Shown piece by piece: positions 48,910-57,488 of a DNA stretch of 64,000 nt; the first letter of the stretch is position 1; each line of letters starts with the position of its first letter. Made by a program: the position numbers and the translations under genes. Under the pieces are notes generated by a model that made no database searches, was not told the DNA's origin, and was given only the letters and a program-made list of their open reading frames with translations. The DNA is from JBLEFH01 sp047345645 (GTDB lineage: Bacteria > Pseudomonadota > Alphaproteobacteria > Rhodobacterales > Rhodobacteraceae): assembly GCA_047345645.1 (NCBI GenBank), contig JBLEFH010000002.1. The stretch is one strand, 5' to 3'.

Positions 48910-49929
48910 ATGGCGATCTCCTATCCTTTCCCCGACCCGCCGGAGCCGGGCGCAGCCATAGAGGTTGCGCCGGGGGTGCTCTGGATCCTCATCCCGCTGC
49001 CAATGGCGCTCAACCACGTCAATTGCTACGCGCTCGATGAGGGCGACAGCTGGACGATTGTGGATACCGGGCTGAACTCCAAAACCACCCGCGAGATATG
49101 GGAAAACCTGCTCGCCGGGCCGCTTGGCGGCAAGCCGGTCTCCCGCGTGATCGTGACCCATCACCACCCCGATCATGTCGGGCTGGCGGGCTGGTTTCAG
49201 GAGCGCGGCGCGGAGCTCTGGATGTCCCGCACGGCGTGGCTCTTTGCGCGGATGCTCTCGCTCGACGAGCAGCCGGTGCCGACGCCCGAGGCGCTGCGCT
49301 TCTACCGCGAAGCCGGGATGGATGCGGAGGAATATGAGCATCGCCGCACCAGCCGCCCGGTCAATTTCAAGGACGCGCTTTGGCCCATGCCGCTTGGCTT
49401 TCGGGTGGTTGAAGAGGGCGCAACCCTCCACGCCGCGGGCCGCAACTGGGACGTGATGTTCGGGCAAGGCCACGCGCCGGATCACGTGACGCTCTGGTCC
49501 GAGGAGGGCGACATTCTAATTGCGGGCGATCAGGTGATCTCCTCCATCTCCCCCAATCTCGGCGTCTACCCGACCGAACCGCTGGCGGACCCCGTGACCG
49601 GCTGGCTGACAAGCTGCGAGCGCATCCGCGCGCGGGCGACCGCAAACCACCTCGTCCTCTCGGGACACAAGCGCGTGTTCTCAGGCTTGCCGGAGCGGAT
49701 GGATCAACTTATCGCCAACCACCACAAGGCGCTCAATCGCCTCGTCGCGGGTCTCGGAGACGGCCGCACCGCCGCCCAATGCTTCGATCTGATGTATCGC
49801 CGCCAGATCGGACGCGGCGAATATGGGCTGGCGCTGGCGGAAACCATCGGCCATCTCAACCACCTCTTGCTCTCGGGCCGCGCGCGCCGCCATAAAGAGG
49901 GCGAGGCATGGATTTGGAGGGCCGCATGA
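48910..49929 (+). CDS. metallo-beta-lactamase fold hydrolase
   Basis: 339 residues. The di-zinc site HxHxDH appears as VTHHHPDHVGLAGW near residue 79, with GQGHAPDHVTLW, AGDQVIS and SGHKRVF supplying further ligands. A C-terminal winged-helix-like region (about 270-339) follows, as in the LACTB2-type group. It could act on thioesters or other hydrolysable esters; substrate unknown. It begins ten bases after the acyl-CoA dehydrogenase, suggesting co-transcription and possibly an acyl-CoA-linked role. Confidence 0.88.
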   Translation: MAISYPFPDPPEPGAAIEVAPGVLWILIPLPMALNHVNCYALDEGDSWTIVDTGLNSKTTREIWENLLAGPLGGKPVSRVIVTHHHPDHVGLAGWFQERGAELWMSRTAWLFARMLSLDEQPVPTPEALRFYREAGMDAEEYEHRRTSRPVNFKDALWPMPLGFRVVEEGATLHAAGRNWDVMFGQGHAPDHVTLWSEEGDILIAGDQVISSISPNLGVYPTEPLADPVTGWLTSCERIRARATANHLVLSGHKRVFSGLPERMDQLIANHHKALNRLVAGLGDGRTAAQCFDLMYRRQIGRGEYGLALAETIGHLNHLLLSGRARRHKEGEAWIWRAA

Positions 49930-50366
49930 TCGACAGCACCGCAGACGCTCTGGAGAACTCAATTCTCGCCAAGGCTGCCAAGGCCACGGACGACGCGCCG
50001 CATATGGCCGAGGAGGATGCGCGCAAGGATCCCAAGGTGGACCCGACGGGCAAATCCCCTGCCGAATGGGCCTATGAGCGGGTGATCCTCTACATCAAGA
50101 ATTTCGAGAAACAGCTTGATAGTGAACAGGAAGTCGCTATGGGCTTCGCCGGGTCCGACGCCGGGACGATGCGGATTCAGGGCCTCGCCTTTTTCGCGCC
50201 GGACATCCTTGCCTTCTATGGGATGGACCAGCGCGGCAACAAGGCGCAGCTCGTCCAGCATGTGAGCCAGCTCAACCTGATGCTCCGCGCCGTGCCGAAA
50301 CTCAACGAGACCGCCGAGCGCATCGGCTTTCGCCTCTCGGGCGAGGCTGAAACGGCAAAGGCTTGA
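49926..50366 (+). CDS. DUF6173 family protein
   Basis: 146 residues. A disordered acidic N-terminal part (about 1-45) is followed by SPAEWAYERVILYIKNFEKQ, LDSEQEVAMGFAGSDAGTMR and IQGLAFFAPDILAFYGMDQR, a compact domain matching what I recall as DUF6173, of unknown function. ATG 49926 overlaps the previous stop (ATGA). Confidence 0.75.
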   Translation: MIDSTADALENSILAKAAKATDDAPHMAEEDARKDPKVDPTGKSPAEWAYERVILYIKNFEKQLDSEQEVAMGFAGSDAGTMRIQGLAFFAPDILAFYGMDQRGNKAQLVQHVSQLNLMLRAVPKLNETAERIGFRLSGEAETAKA

Positions 50367-50416
50367 CCGGCGCGCCCGAATAGGGGATTTCTCAGCGAAA
50401 GAGACAGGAGAGCGAC

Positions 50417-50563
50417 ATGGCCGAAGGGCATAGCGAACACAAACCGGGCGAAATGGATATCACGGCGCAGAAAGCCACTTTTGACGGCACGGTCAAATGG
50501 ACCATCCGCACGATCATCTTTCTGATCTGCCTGATGATTTTCCTCGCGATTTTCCGGGTCTGA
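50417..50563 (+). CDS. aa3-type cytochrome c oxidase subunit IV
   Basis: 48 residues. A short acidic N-terminus (MAEGHSEHKPGEMDITAQKA) and one transmembrane helix (WTIRTIIFLICLMIFLAIF) are the hallmarks of the small alphaproteobacterial subunit IV of aa3-type oxidase (coxIV). ACAGGAGAGCGAC precedes ATG 50417. No other oxidase genes lie nearby, as is common for this subunit. Confidence 0.85.
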   Translation: MAEGHSEHKPGEMDITAQKATFDGTVKWTIRTIIFLICLMIFLAIFRV

Positions 50564-50572
50564 CAGGTCTTT

Positions 50573-51181
50573 ATGTTTAAATGGTTCCGAGCGCTGTTGC
50601 CGCTCATCTTCCTGACCGCCTGTGCGGAAAGCCTCTATGCGCCCGACGCAGAGGTTGAGGCCGCGCGCTATGTCAGCGAGGAAGCGCCCTTCGTTGCGCT
50701 CGTGACCATGCTTCGCAATAAGAACGACAGCAAGGGCGACCATTCCGCCCTGCTGATCAATGCCGGCGAAGTGGTTCTCTATGACCCTGCAGGCAGTTTC
50801 AAACATCCCGACGTGCCCGAGCGCAATGACGTGCTCTATGGCGTGTTCCCGTCGATGTTCGAGGCCTATGCCTATTACCACGCCCGCACGACGCATCACA
50901 CGCTGATCCAGACGCTGCCCGTCAGCATGGAAACCGCCCTGGAGCTGCGCCGCCTCGCCGAAGCCGAGGGCGCGAGCAGCATGATGATGTGTTCCAACCA
51001 CGTCTCCAACGTCCTTCGCGGGGCGGGGATCAATGTGGATCACACCTATTACCCCGGCAAACTCTCGCAAAGTTTCGCGGAGCTGCCCGGCGTGACCAGC
51101 CGCATCGTCTATGACGAGGATGAGGGGCAGAATTTGGTGGCCCCGCAAACCTTCGAGGAAGCGCGGTCGGGCGCCTATTGA
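50573..51181 (+). CDS. lipoprotein with possible permuted NlpC/P60-like domain
   Basis: 202 residues. A lipoprotein signal ends in LTAC, so the mature N-terminus is a lipidated Cys near residue 17. GDHSALLINAGEVVLYDPAG (His) comes before MMCSNHVSNVLRGAGINVDH (Cys), the order found in circularly permuted NlpC/P60 proteins such as YiiX/YaeF; the family link is my inference from that pattern. A role at the envelope is likely. It begins nine bases after the oxidase subunit IV stop. Confidence 0.6.
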   Translation: MFKWFRALLPLIFLTACAESLYAPDAEVEAARYVSEEAPFVALVTMLRNKNDSKGDHSALLINAGEVVLYDPAGSFKHPDVPERNDVLYGVFPSMFEAYAYYHARTTHHTLIQTLPVSMETALELRRLAEAEGASSMMMCSNHVSNVLRGAGINVDHTYYPGKLSQSFAELPGVTSRIVYDEDEGQNLVAPQTFEEARSGAY

Positions 51182-51248
51182 GCGCCGCGTAAAAACCATC
51201 GCCGCCCGCGCCGTTTGCCTGTAGCGTCCTCTTGAGAAGGGGGGCGTC

Positions 51249-52160
51249 ATGCAGAGCGAAGCCACAGACAATCAAAACCACAGCGCGGGCATCTTGATGA
51301 TGAGCGTCGGGATCCTGTTTCTCTGCCTCAATGACGCGCTCGCCAAGACGCTGACGGAGCGTTATGCGCCGATCCAGATCATCTTTATCCGCAATCTCAT
51401 CAGCACGCCGGTCGCCCTTCTGATCGCCTATAAAATGGGCGGGGCGTCGGCGCTGCGCTCGCGGCGGATCGGGATCCATATCATCCGCGCGGTGGTCTGG
51501 GTCACGGCGACGGTGCTGTTTTTCTCCAGCCTGATGTTCCTCGAACTGGCCGAAGCCACGGCGCTGATCTTCGTCGCGCCGCTCTTCATCACGGCCATCG
51601 CGGCGCTGTTTTTCGGCGAAGAGGTCGGCTGGGCGCGCTGGACGGCGGTGGTGGTTGGCTTTCTCGGTGTGCTGATCATCGTGCGGCCAAGCGGCGCGAC
51701 CTTCCAACTCGCCTCGCTCCTGCCGATTGCCACGGCACTTTTCTACGCCATCCTGATGCTGAGCGCCCGCTGGGTGGATCGCGGCGACAGCGTCTGGACG
51801 CTGATGCTCTATTCCACCGGCCTGAGCGCCGTGATCTGCGCCGCCATCACCCCGTTTTTCTGGACCGCGCTGCGGCTCGAAGACCTCTGGCTCTTCGCCG
51901 CCATCGCGCTCTGCGGGACCTTAGGGATCACGATGATGACCCAAGCCTTCCGCATGGCCCCGGCCGTGGTGATCGCGCCCCTCGAATACAGCTCGCTCCT
52001 CTGGGCCACCCTGATCGGCTGGCTGGTCTGGGCGGAAATCCCCGATGCGGCCACGTATCTGGGGGCGGCGGTGATTATCGGGAGCGGGCTGCTGATTTTG
52101 TATCGGGAGAGGGCGGCGCGGCGGGCAGTGCGGGGTGCAGTAAGACCATCCAAAAGCTGA
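51249..52160 (+). CDS. EamA/DMT family transporter
   Basis: 303 residues, ten helices in two EamA repeats (GILMMSVGILFLCLNDALAK... and ASLLPIATALFYAILMLSAR...), including VRPSG between them and LEYSSLLWATLIGWLVWAE in the second. Exports or imports metabolites; substrate unknown. The C-terminal basic tail (RERAARRAVRGAVRPSK) is cytoplasmic. AGAAGGGGGGCGTC precedes ATG 51249. Confidence 0.9.
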   Translation: MQSEATDNQNHSAGILMMSVGILFLCLNDALAKTLTERYAPIQIIFIRNLISTPVALLIAYKMGGASALRSRRIGIHIIRAVVWVTATVLFFSSLMFLELAEATALIFVAPLFITAIAALFFGEEVGWARWTAVVVGFLGVLIIVRPSGATFQLASLLPIATALFYAILMLSARWVDRGDSVWTLMLYSTGLSAVICAAITPFFWTALRLEDLWLFAAIALCGTLGITMMTQAFRMAPAVVIAPLEYSSLLWATLIGWLVWAEIPDAATYLGAAVIIGSGLLILYRERAARRAVRGAVRPSKS

Positions 52161-52463
52161 TTGATGATCGCTGTGTTGGTCTCGTTTGATCTAACTTGCC
52201 AGCTGTTGAGAGCCTCTCGGGTGTCAGCTTTTGCGAAGCTAGTTTAAAACTAGGTAGAAACAACATGGCTTTCGCTAAGACTTTTGTGGCGGAAGATTTT
52301 CCAGCGATCTTGATCGAAGTTAGTCGTGCGCCAAAACGACTTTTTTACCTAAAGAAATCTTTCAGTTGCGCTACGCGTCCTAAGTAAATATGGAAAGAGT
52401 TTGTGATGAATACAAATTTTTGTTATTATGTTACTGGTAGTATATAAATTTAGGGAGGTCAAT
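52161..52463. other. 303-bp AT-richer spacer before the lipoprotein gene
   Basis: Base composition drops compared with the core genes on both sides. It contains TATATAAATT just before the lipoprotein ribosome site, a possible -10 region. A 63-codon frame (52196-52387) has no ribosome site or family pattern and is not called. No repeat or attachment sequence was found at its left edge. Confidence 0.5.
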
Positions 52464-53324
52464 GTGTTCTTCGCAAAGAGGAATTTTGTTTCTTCTATTT
52501 TGGCTTTTGCATTCTTGATCGGGTGCACCCAGCCCATTTCTGAAGATTCTTCGCAACAACTAGACAACGTAACTCGCTTTGCCGCGTCGGCATTAGGTGC
52601 ACCTGCAAATGTCCAGCGCACAGCTTTGTCGCAAGCCTCCGAATACCAACGCTTATGTAGATATTTGTCAGGAGCTGAAACTCAACTCGGGCCAGTTGAG
52701 AGCCGTGTGGAAATATCTTCACTCGCGCTAGCTCAAGAACAGACAGGTGAGCTCCTTCTGGCCTATCTCGAAGCTCTTGAAGATGCCTCGAGGGGTGAAA
52801 GTATAACTGAGCTAACGCAGGCGAGGCAGGGGTTTGTCGTTAGTGTCGGTGAATTTGAGGCTGCTGCTCGAGGCTCTGCCGAGATCAGCCCAGTTGTTGA
52901 TGCATTGGGAAACCTAATCTTCAGGGCGGGGGAATCTCAGCGCCAAGCACGGATTCGAGGAATAATGTATGAAACGACTGATACCCTAGAAATCCTGTCA
53001 GCGCTTGTCGAGCGAGATGTAGCTGAGGCGATTCAGGACTCTGAAGCCGCGATGGTTGTTTGGGACCGTTCAGCCGGATGCATTTTAAGTGCTATGCGGA
53101 CCCGGCCGGGCGCGATTGATCTTTACGAAAGACTTGATGCGCAACGACGTGAGTTTGCAACTCAGATTGTTATCATTAAACGTGGCCCTGCAACCTTAAA
53201 TAGTTTGGTCGATGCTCATCTACTTGCAGGTGAAGAAACAGCCACATTTGAGCAGGTTCTTCAGCAGGTTACATCGGTAGCCGAGGAAACAAACACCTTG
53301 GTTGAAGCAGTTGAAGGACTTTGA
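52464..53324 (+). CDS. putative lipoprotein of unknown family
   Basis: 286 residues from GTG 52464, with GGGAGG five bases upstream. The signal FFAKRNFVSSILAFAFLIGC ends in a lipobox with Cys at about residue 21. The mature part is predicted mostly helical (SSLALAQEQTGELLLAYLEA, TDTLEILSALVERDVAEAIQ). Low GC and rare codons compared with neighbours suggest recent transfer. It forms a pair with the next gene, three bases downstream. Confidence 0.7.
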   Translation: MFFAKRNFVSSILAFAFLIGCTQPISEDSSQQLDNVTRFAASALGAPANVQRTALSQASEYQRLCRYLSGAETQLGPVESRVEISSLALAQEQTGELLLAYLEALEDASRGESITELTQARQGFVVSVGEFEAAARGSAEISPVVDALGNLIFRAGESQRQARIRGIMYETTDTLEILSALVERDVAEAIQDSEAAMVVWDRSAGCILSAMRTRPGAIDLYERLDAQRREFATQIVIIKRGPATLNSLVDAHLLAGEETATFEQVLQQVTSVAEETNTLVEAVEGL

Positions 53325-53327
53325 TCA

Positions 53328-53648
53328 ATGGGAAAAATAATTAACAAAGAAGCACTTATGGCGGTGAAATCACTGCGGGCGAGGCTTATACTCGCTCGTG
53401 AGGACCATAATCTCAGTGATGATGACCTTGGTGTTCTGGAAAGCACAATATCTTACCTAAAAGAAGAGCACAGGCGTTTGCTGGGAGTAACGGCGGACAC
53501 TGAATACTCTGTTGTTGAGGGGCAGCTTTTAGATGCGAAATATGATCTTGAGAAAATTCGTGACGAGCGGAAGAAATTGGCTAATAAATTAGTTGGCGCT
53601 ACCAGTATCCTTAATGCAGCTACCCGCGTCCTGTCTCTACTAGCTTAA
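53328..53648 (+). CDS. coiled-coil protein, partner of the preceding lipoprotein
   Basis: 106 residues, highly helical and charged (KSLRARLILAREDHNLSDDD, LESTISYLKEEHRRLLGV, KYDLEKIRDERKKLANKL), with no membrane helix or signal peptide. ATG 53328 lies three bases after the upstream stop. Same AT-rich composition as its neighbour, so they likely arrived together. Function unknown. Confidence 0.65.
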   Translation: MGKIINKEALMAVKSLRARLILAREDHNLSDDDLGVLESTISYLKEEHRRLLGVTADTEYSVVEGQLLDAKYDLEKIRDERKKLANKLVGATSILNAATRVLSLLA

Positions 53649-53752
53649 CAAGTATAGACTGCCGATTTTAACCTACTATCCGAAAGTTGTAATTGGCGGA
53701 GGCGCAGCGAAAGCATACTCAGTATGCATTATGGACCTCGCTCATCCCAAAT

Positions 53753-53782
53753 AAAAACCCCGCTCTCGAGAGCGGGGTTTTT
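53753..53782. terminator. bidirectional rho-independent terminator
   Basis: A perfect 30-base palindrome: five A, CCCCGCTCTC, GAGAGCGGGG, five T. It sits between the convergent coiled-coil gene and rpsU and can stop transcription in both directions. Confidence 0.9.
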
Positions 53783-53831
53783 CATTTTGTCCTGCGGGTC
53801 GGGGCGTGGTCGGCCCCGCCAGAGGGTCGGC

Positions 53832-54038
53832 TCAGAGCAGACCTTCGCGCTGTGCTTTCTTGCGCGCGAGCTTGCGTTGACGACGAATCGCTTCGGCACG
53901 CTCACGGGCCTTTTTCACGGAGGGCTTCTCGAAATGTTGCTTGAGCTTCATTTCACGAAACACACCTTCACGCTGAAGTTTCTTCTTCAGGGCGCGGATG
54001 GCCTGTTCGACGTTGTTGTCACGAACCTGTACCTGCAC
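53832..54038 (-). CDS. rpsU: 30S ribosomal protein S21
   Basis: 68 residues, basic: VQVRDNNVEQAIRALKKKLQ, REGVFREMKLKQHFEKPSVK, KARERAEAIRRQRKLARKKA. This is the S21 pattern, needed for translation initiation. The start is GTG 54038, with GGTGGTGAAAG upstream. It stands alone, divergent from the COQ9 gene. Confidence 0.97.
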   Translation of the reverse strand: MQVQVRDNNVEQAIRALKKKLQREGVFREMKLKQHFEKPSVKKARERAEAIRRQRKLARKKAQREGLL

Positions 54039-54127
54039 TGGCTTTCACCACCTTCCTAAATTCGTTAAAGTCAGCAGGAAGTCCGCTGTATAGCAAAGTG
54101 GATATGGCTTGTCGAGAGGAGTCCGCC

Positions 54128-54814
54128 ATGAGCAAGCTGGGTTTGGAAGAGGCGCGCGAGGCGATTTTGACCGCGGCCGCCGAGAATGTGGTTTTTGATG
54201 GATGGAGCGATGAGAATCTGACCGCCGCCGCGGCGCAGGCAGGGGTCGAGCCGTCGCTGGCCAAGATGCTGTTTCCGCGCGGCGGTGTGGATCTGGCCAT
54301 GGGCTATCACGCGCGCGGCGATCAGTTGATGGTGCAGCGGCTGAAAGACGAGGACCTCTCGGCGCTGCGGTTCCGCGACAAGGTGGCGCGGGCGCTGGAG
54401 ATCCGCCTGGAGGTGACGGACCGCGAGGCGGTTCGGCGGGGCGCGACGCTGTTTGCCATGCCGCAATATTTCAACGAGGGAACGCGCTGCATCTGGCAGA
54501 CAGCGGATGCGGTCTGGACGGCGCTTGGCGATCAGAGCGATGACATCAACTGGTACAGCAAACGGGCGACGCTCTCGGCAGTGTGGAGTTCGGTGGTTCT
54601 CTACTGGCTCGGCGATGAAAGCGAGAACATGCAGGACACCCGCGCCTTTATCGACCGGCGGATCGACAATGTGATGCAGTTCGAAAAGGCCAAGGCGCAG
54701 TTCAACAAATCGCCCTTGGGCAAACTCTTTGAGATGGGGCCGGGCAGGCTTCTTGACCGCATCCAAGCGCCGCGCCATGTTGCAGGCTTTCCGGGATCGG
54801 TAAAGCAGGACTGA
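54128..54814 (+). CDS. COQ9 family protein (ubiquinone biosynthesis)
   Basis: 228 residues. An N-terminal TetR-like helical region (AREAILTAAAENVVFDGWSD, ENLTAAAAQAGVEPSLAKML) and the COQ9 domain (QYFNEGTRCIWQTADAVWTA, DDINWYSKRATLSAVWSSVV, LYWLGDESENMQDTRAFIDR). COQ9 helps the Coq7 hydroxylase in ubiquinone synthesis. GAGAGGAGTCC precedes ATG 54128. The aminotransferase gene starts one base after its stop. Confidence 0.92.
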   Translation: MSKLGLEEAREAILTAAAENVVFDGWSDENLTAAAAQAGVEPSLAKMLFPRGGVDLAMGYHARGDQLMVQRLKDEDLSALRFRDKVARALEIRLEVTDREAVRRGATLFAMPQYFNEGTRCIWQTADAVWTALGDQSDDINWYSKRATLSAVWSSVVLYWLGDESENMQDTRAFIDRRIDNVMQFEKAKAQFNKSPLGKLFEMGPGRLLDRIQAPRHVAGFPGSVKQD

Positions 54815-54815
54815 C

Positions 54816-55682
54816 ATGGCATTAGGCAAAGAGGTGCGCACCTATTACGAGGGTGCGTGGCATGAGGGCAATCTGGCGATCCTCGGCGCGGCGGATTTCG
54901 CAATGTGGCTGGGCAATCAGGTGTTTGACGGGGCGCGCAGTTTCGAGGGCACCGCGCCGGATCTGGCGCTGCATTGCGCGCGGATCGTGCGGAGCGCGGA
55001 GGCGATGGGAATGGTCTCGCCGGTGACGGGCGAGGAGGTGCTGGAGATCGCCTGGGAGGGGATCAAAAAATATCCTAAAGAGGTGCCGCTCTATATCCGC
55101 CCGATGATGTGGTCGAAGGAGTCGGGGCCGGTGATGCTCGAATGTGACCCCGAAAGCACCGGCTTTGCGCTCTGTATCGAGGATTGCCCGATGCCGGAGC
55201 CGCACGAGGCGGCGTTGACGCTCTCGCCCTTCCGCCGCCCGAGTATCGAGACGGCGCTGACGGGGGCCAAGGCGGCATCGCTCTATCCCAATAACAGCCG
55301 GATTTTCACCGAAGCGCGCAAGCGTGGGTTCGACAATGGGCTGACGCGCGATCTCAATGGCAATGTTTGTGAGACGGCGAGCAGCAATATTTTCATGGCC
55401 AAGGGTGGTGTTGTCTTTACGCCGGTGCCGAATGGAACGTTTCTGAACGGGCTGACGCGCCAGCGGGTGATCCAGCTTCTGCGCGCCGATGGGGTGGATG
55501 TGGTCGAGACGACGCTGCGCCCGGCGGATTTCGAGACAGCGGATGAGGTTTTCTACACGGCCAACGCGTCGAAAGTGATGCCCTTCACCCGCTATGAGGC
55601 GCGCGAGATCGGCATTGGCCCGCTCTTTGAACGCGCCCGCACACTTTACTGGGATTATGCGCATCAGGAGGCGCGGTATTGA
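54816..55682 (+). CDS. class IV aminotransferase (branched-chain type)
   Basis: 288 residues. QVFDGARSFEG near the start, YIRPMMW, TGAKAASLYPNNSRIFTEAR with the PLP-binding Lys, and GNVCETASSNIFMAKGGVVF are the fold-type IV class IV features of IlvE-type enzymes, which transfer the amino group to branched-chain 2-oxo acids; a D-amino acid or aminodeoxychorismate role cannot be excluded. It starts one base after COQ9 and its stop overlaps the quinone oxidoreductase gene. Confidence 0.88.
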   Translation: MALGKEVRTYYEGAWHEGNLAILGAADFAMWLGNQVFDGARSFEGTAPDLALHCARIVRSAEAMGMVSPVTGEEVLEIAWEGIKKYPKEVPLYIRPMMWSKESGPVMLECDPESTGFALCIEDCPMPEPHEAALTLSPFRRPSIETALTGAKAASLYPNNSRIFTEARKRGFDNGLTRDLNGNVCETASSNIFMAKGGVVFTPVPNGTFLNGLTRQRVIQLLRADGVDVVETTLRPADFETADEVFYTANASKVMPFTRYEAREIGIGPLFERARTLYWDYAHQEARY

Positions 55683-56668
55683 TGGCTCTACCCGATGAAA
55701 TGACCGTTGTTGAGATCAGCACACCCGGTGCGCCCGAGGTGCTGAAACCTGCCAAACGCCCGGTGCCGCAGCCGGGCGCGGGCGAGATTTTGATCGAGAT
55801 CCATTATTCCGGGGTGAACCGCCCCGATGCGATCCAGCGGGCCGGGGGCTATCCGCCGCCGAAAGGGGCGAGCGATTTGCCGGGGCTGGAATGTGCGGGC
55901 CGCGTTGCAGCGGTCGGCCCGGCGGTGAGCCGCTGGAAAGTGGGCGATCACGTTTGCGCGCTTCTCCCCGGCGGTGGCTATGCGGAATATGCGGTGACGC
56001 CTGCGGATCATGCGCTGGCGATCCCGGCGGGAATGTCGATGCGTGAAGCGGCGGCGCTGCCGGAGACGTTCTTCACGGTCTGGTCCACGGTCTTCATGCG
56101 CGGCGGTTTGCAGGCGGGCGAGAAATTCCTCGTGCATGGCGGCTCCAGCGGGATCGGGACGACGGCGATCCAGCTTGCCAGCCATTTCGGTGCGCGGGTG
56201 TTCACCACGGCGGGGAGCGCGGAGAAATGCGCGAAATGTCTGGAGCTTGGCGCGGAGAAGGCGATCAATTACCGGGACGAGAATTGGTTTGACGCGCTGA
56301 AAGACGAGGGCGCGAACCTTATTCTCGACATGGTCGGCGGAGACTATATCGCGCAGAATATCAATCTGCTCGACACGGATGGCCGACTGGTTCTGATCGC
56401 ATTCTTGCAGGGCCCGAAGGCGGAAGTGAATTTCGCGCATGTGATGCGCAAGCGGTTGACCGTGACCGGGGCGACGCTGCGCCCGCAATCGGATGCGGCC
56501 AAGGCGGCGATTGCGGATCAGTTGCGCGAGAAGGTCTGGCCGCTGCTGGATGCGGGCCGGATTGCGCCGGTGATGGATGAGGAGTTCTCGCTGGCCGATG
56601 CTGCTGAGGCGCATGCCCGGATGGAAGGCTTGACGCATATCGGGAAGATCACGCTGAAAGTCCGCTGA
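55682..56668 (+). CDS. NAD(P)H:quinone oxidoreductase (zinc-free MDR, QOR type)
   Basis: 328 residues. MDR fold with GROES-like part (ILIEIHYSGVNRPDAIQRAG, GLECAGRVAAVGPAVSRWKV) and Rossmann part (FLVHGGSSGIGTTAIQLASH). No catalytic or structural zinc cysteines are seen, as in QOR/zeta-crystallin enzymes, which reduce quinones with NADPH. ATG 55682 overlaps the previous stop (TGATG); a TTG three bases upstream is less likely. Confidence 0.88.
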   Translation: MALPDEMTVVEISTPGAPEVLKPAKRPVPQPGAGEILIEIHYSGVNRPDAIQRAGGYPPPKGASDLPGLECAGRVAAVGPAVSRWKVGDHVCALLPGGGYAEYAVTPADHALAIPAGMSMREAAALPETFFTVWSTVFMRGGLQAGEKFLVHGGSSGIGTTAIQLASHFGARVFTTAGSAEKCAKCLELGAEKAINYRDENWFDALKDEGANLILDMVGGDYIAQNINLLDTDGRLVLIAFLQGPKAEVNFAHVMRKRLTVTGATLRPQSDAAKAAIADQLREKVWPLLDAGRIAPVMDEEFSLADAAEAHARMEGLTHIGKITLKVR

Positions 56669-56675
56669 TGCGGAG

Positions 56676-56730
56676 CCGAAAACTCCACAATCGCTCGATC
56701 CCTATGGTCTCGCTCATGTGGATTTTTCGG
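56676..56730. repeat. long imperfect inverted repeat between convergent genes
   Basis: CCGAAAACTCCACA (56676-56689) pairs with TGTGGATTTTTCGG (56717-56730), 13 of 14 positions, around 27 bases. It lies just after the quinone oxidoreductase stop and before the RNase T2 stop on the other strand. It could form a terminator-like structure or an operator. Confidence 0.55.
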
Positions 56731-56749
56731 CGGGCGCTTCGCTGCGCTG

Positions 56750-57367
56750 TTAGGGGCTGATCCCCGGCATCCGGACGCCCGATTGCGTGCAATCGCGGAT
56801 CACATCGTCGCCGCAGCGGCGCGGCTCCAGGTCTTTGGTAAGGCACAGGCGGACCTCGGCGATCATGTTGGATTTGCAGGTGATCGTGACCTGATCGGCG
56901 TTGAGTTGCGGGTTCACTTCCAGCACGGCCTCCTCGACGACGCTGGGGTCGATGCGGATGTCCTTGGTCAGCTTTTCCAGAACCGGCGGAATGGTGAAGG
57001 CCTCGTATGCCGCGCGGTTGGCCGCGAAATAGTCCTCCGGCTCCAACCCCGAGCAGCGGCCATGTTTCTTCCATTGATACCAGGCCGCATCGCCGGAGCC
57101 GAAAAGGTCCGTCTGCGCGCGGGTCTCGCTGCGGGAGGGATCGCGCGCGGCGGTATCGCAATATTCCGGCCACCCCTCTTCATATTGCGGCCAGAGGCCG
57201 TGGGTCACGAAGGTACGCCCGGCCTCTTCGCATTGAATGGCATCGTAATCCACCCGCTCGCAAAAGCTGGGCGACCAGCTCAGGGCCAGCACGTAATAGT
57301 CAAAATCCGGCGTGTCTTCCCCGAAAAGCGCGCCGAGAAATGTCGCCGTGAACCCTAGAAAACCCAT
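56750..57367 (-). CDS. ribonuclease T2 family protein
   Basis: 205 residues. CAS-I is FVTHGLWPQ with the first catalytic His; CAS-II reads AAWYQWKKHGRCSG, keeping Trp and His but having Gln where most enzymes have Glu. Several cysteines (CERVDYDAIQC, YCD, GRC) suit disulphides of an exported enzyme, and the N-terminus (MGFLGFTATFLGALFG) could act as a weak signal. RNase T2 cuts single-stranded RNA to 2',3'-cyclic ends. It converges on the quinone oxidoreductase gene. Confidence 0.85.
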   Translation of the reverse strand: MGFLGFTATFLGALFGEDTPDFDYYVLALSWSPSFCERVDYDAIQCEEAGRTFVTHGLWPQYEEGWPEYCDTAARDPSRSETRAQTDLFGSGDAAWYQWKKHGRCSGLEPEDYFAANRAAYEAFTIPPVLEKLTKDIRIDPSVVEEAVLEVNPQLNADQVTITCKSNMIAEVRLCLTKDLEPRRCGDDVIRDCTQSGVRMPGISP

Positions 57368-57488
57368 TTTTTGCCTCTTTAACTTCGCCTCATCTCAGCT
57401 TATACAAGAGTGCAGTTCCCCCGGAAACCGATTGCTCACCGAAGCACGCGTTTTCAACGCGGGGTAGAGTTATATGTGGAGAACAGGT

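Noticed and set aside
46123..49485. 1120-codon open frame on the minus strand
   Set aside because: Only the last 321 codons (Sua5) are protein-like. The rest lies antisense to the acyl-CoA dehydrogenase and MBL genes and is open because the opposite strand is GC-rich.
52196..52387. 63-codon frame before the lipoprotein gene
   Set aside because: No ribosome site, no recognisable pattern and AT-rich spacer composition.
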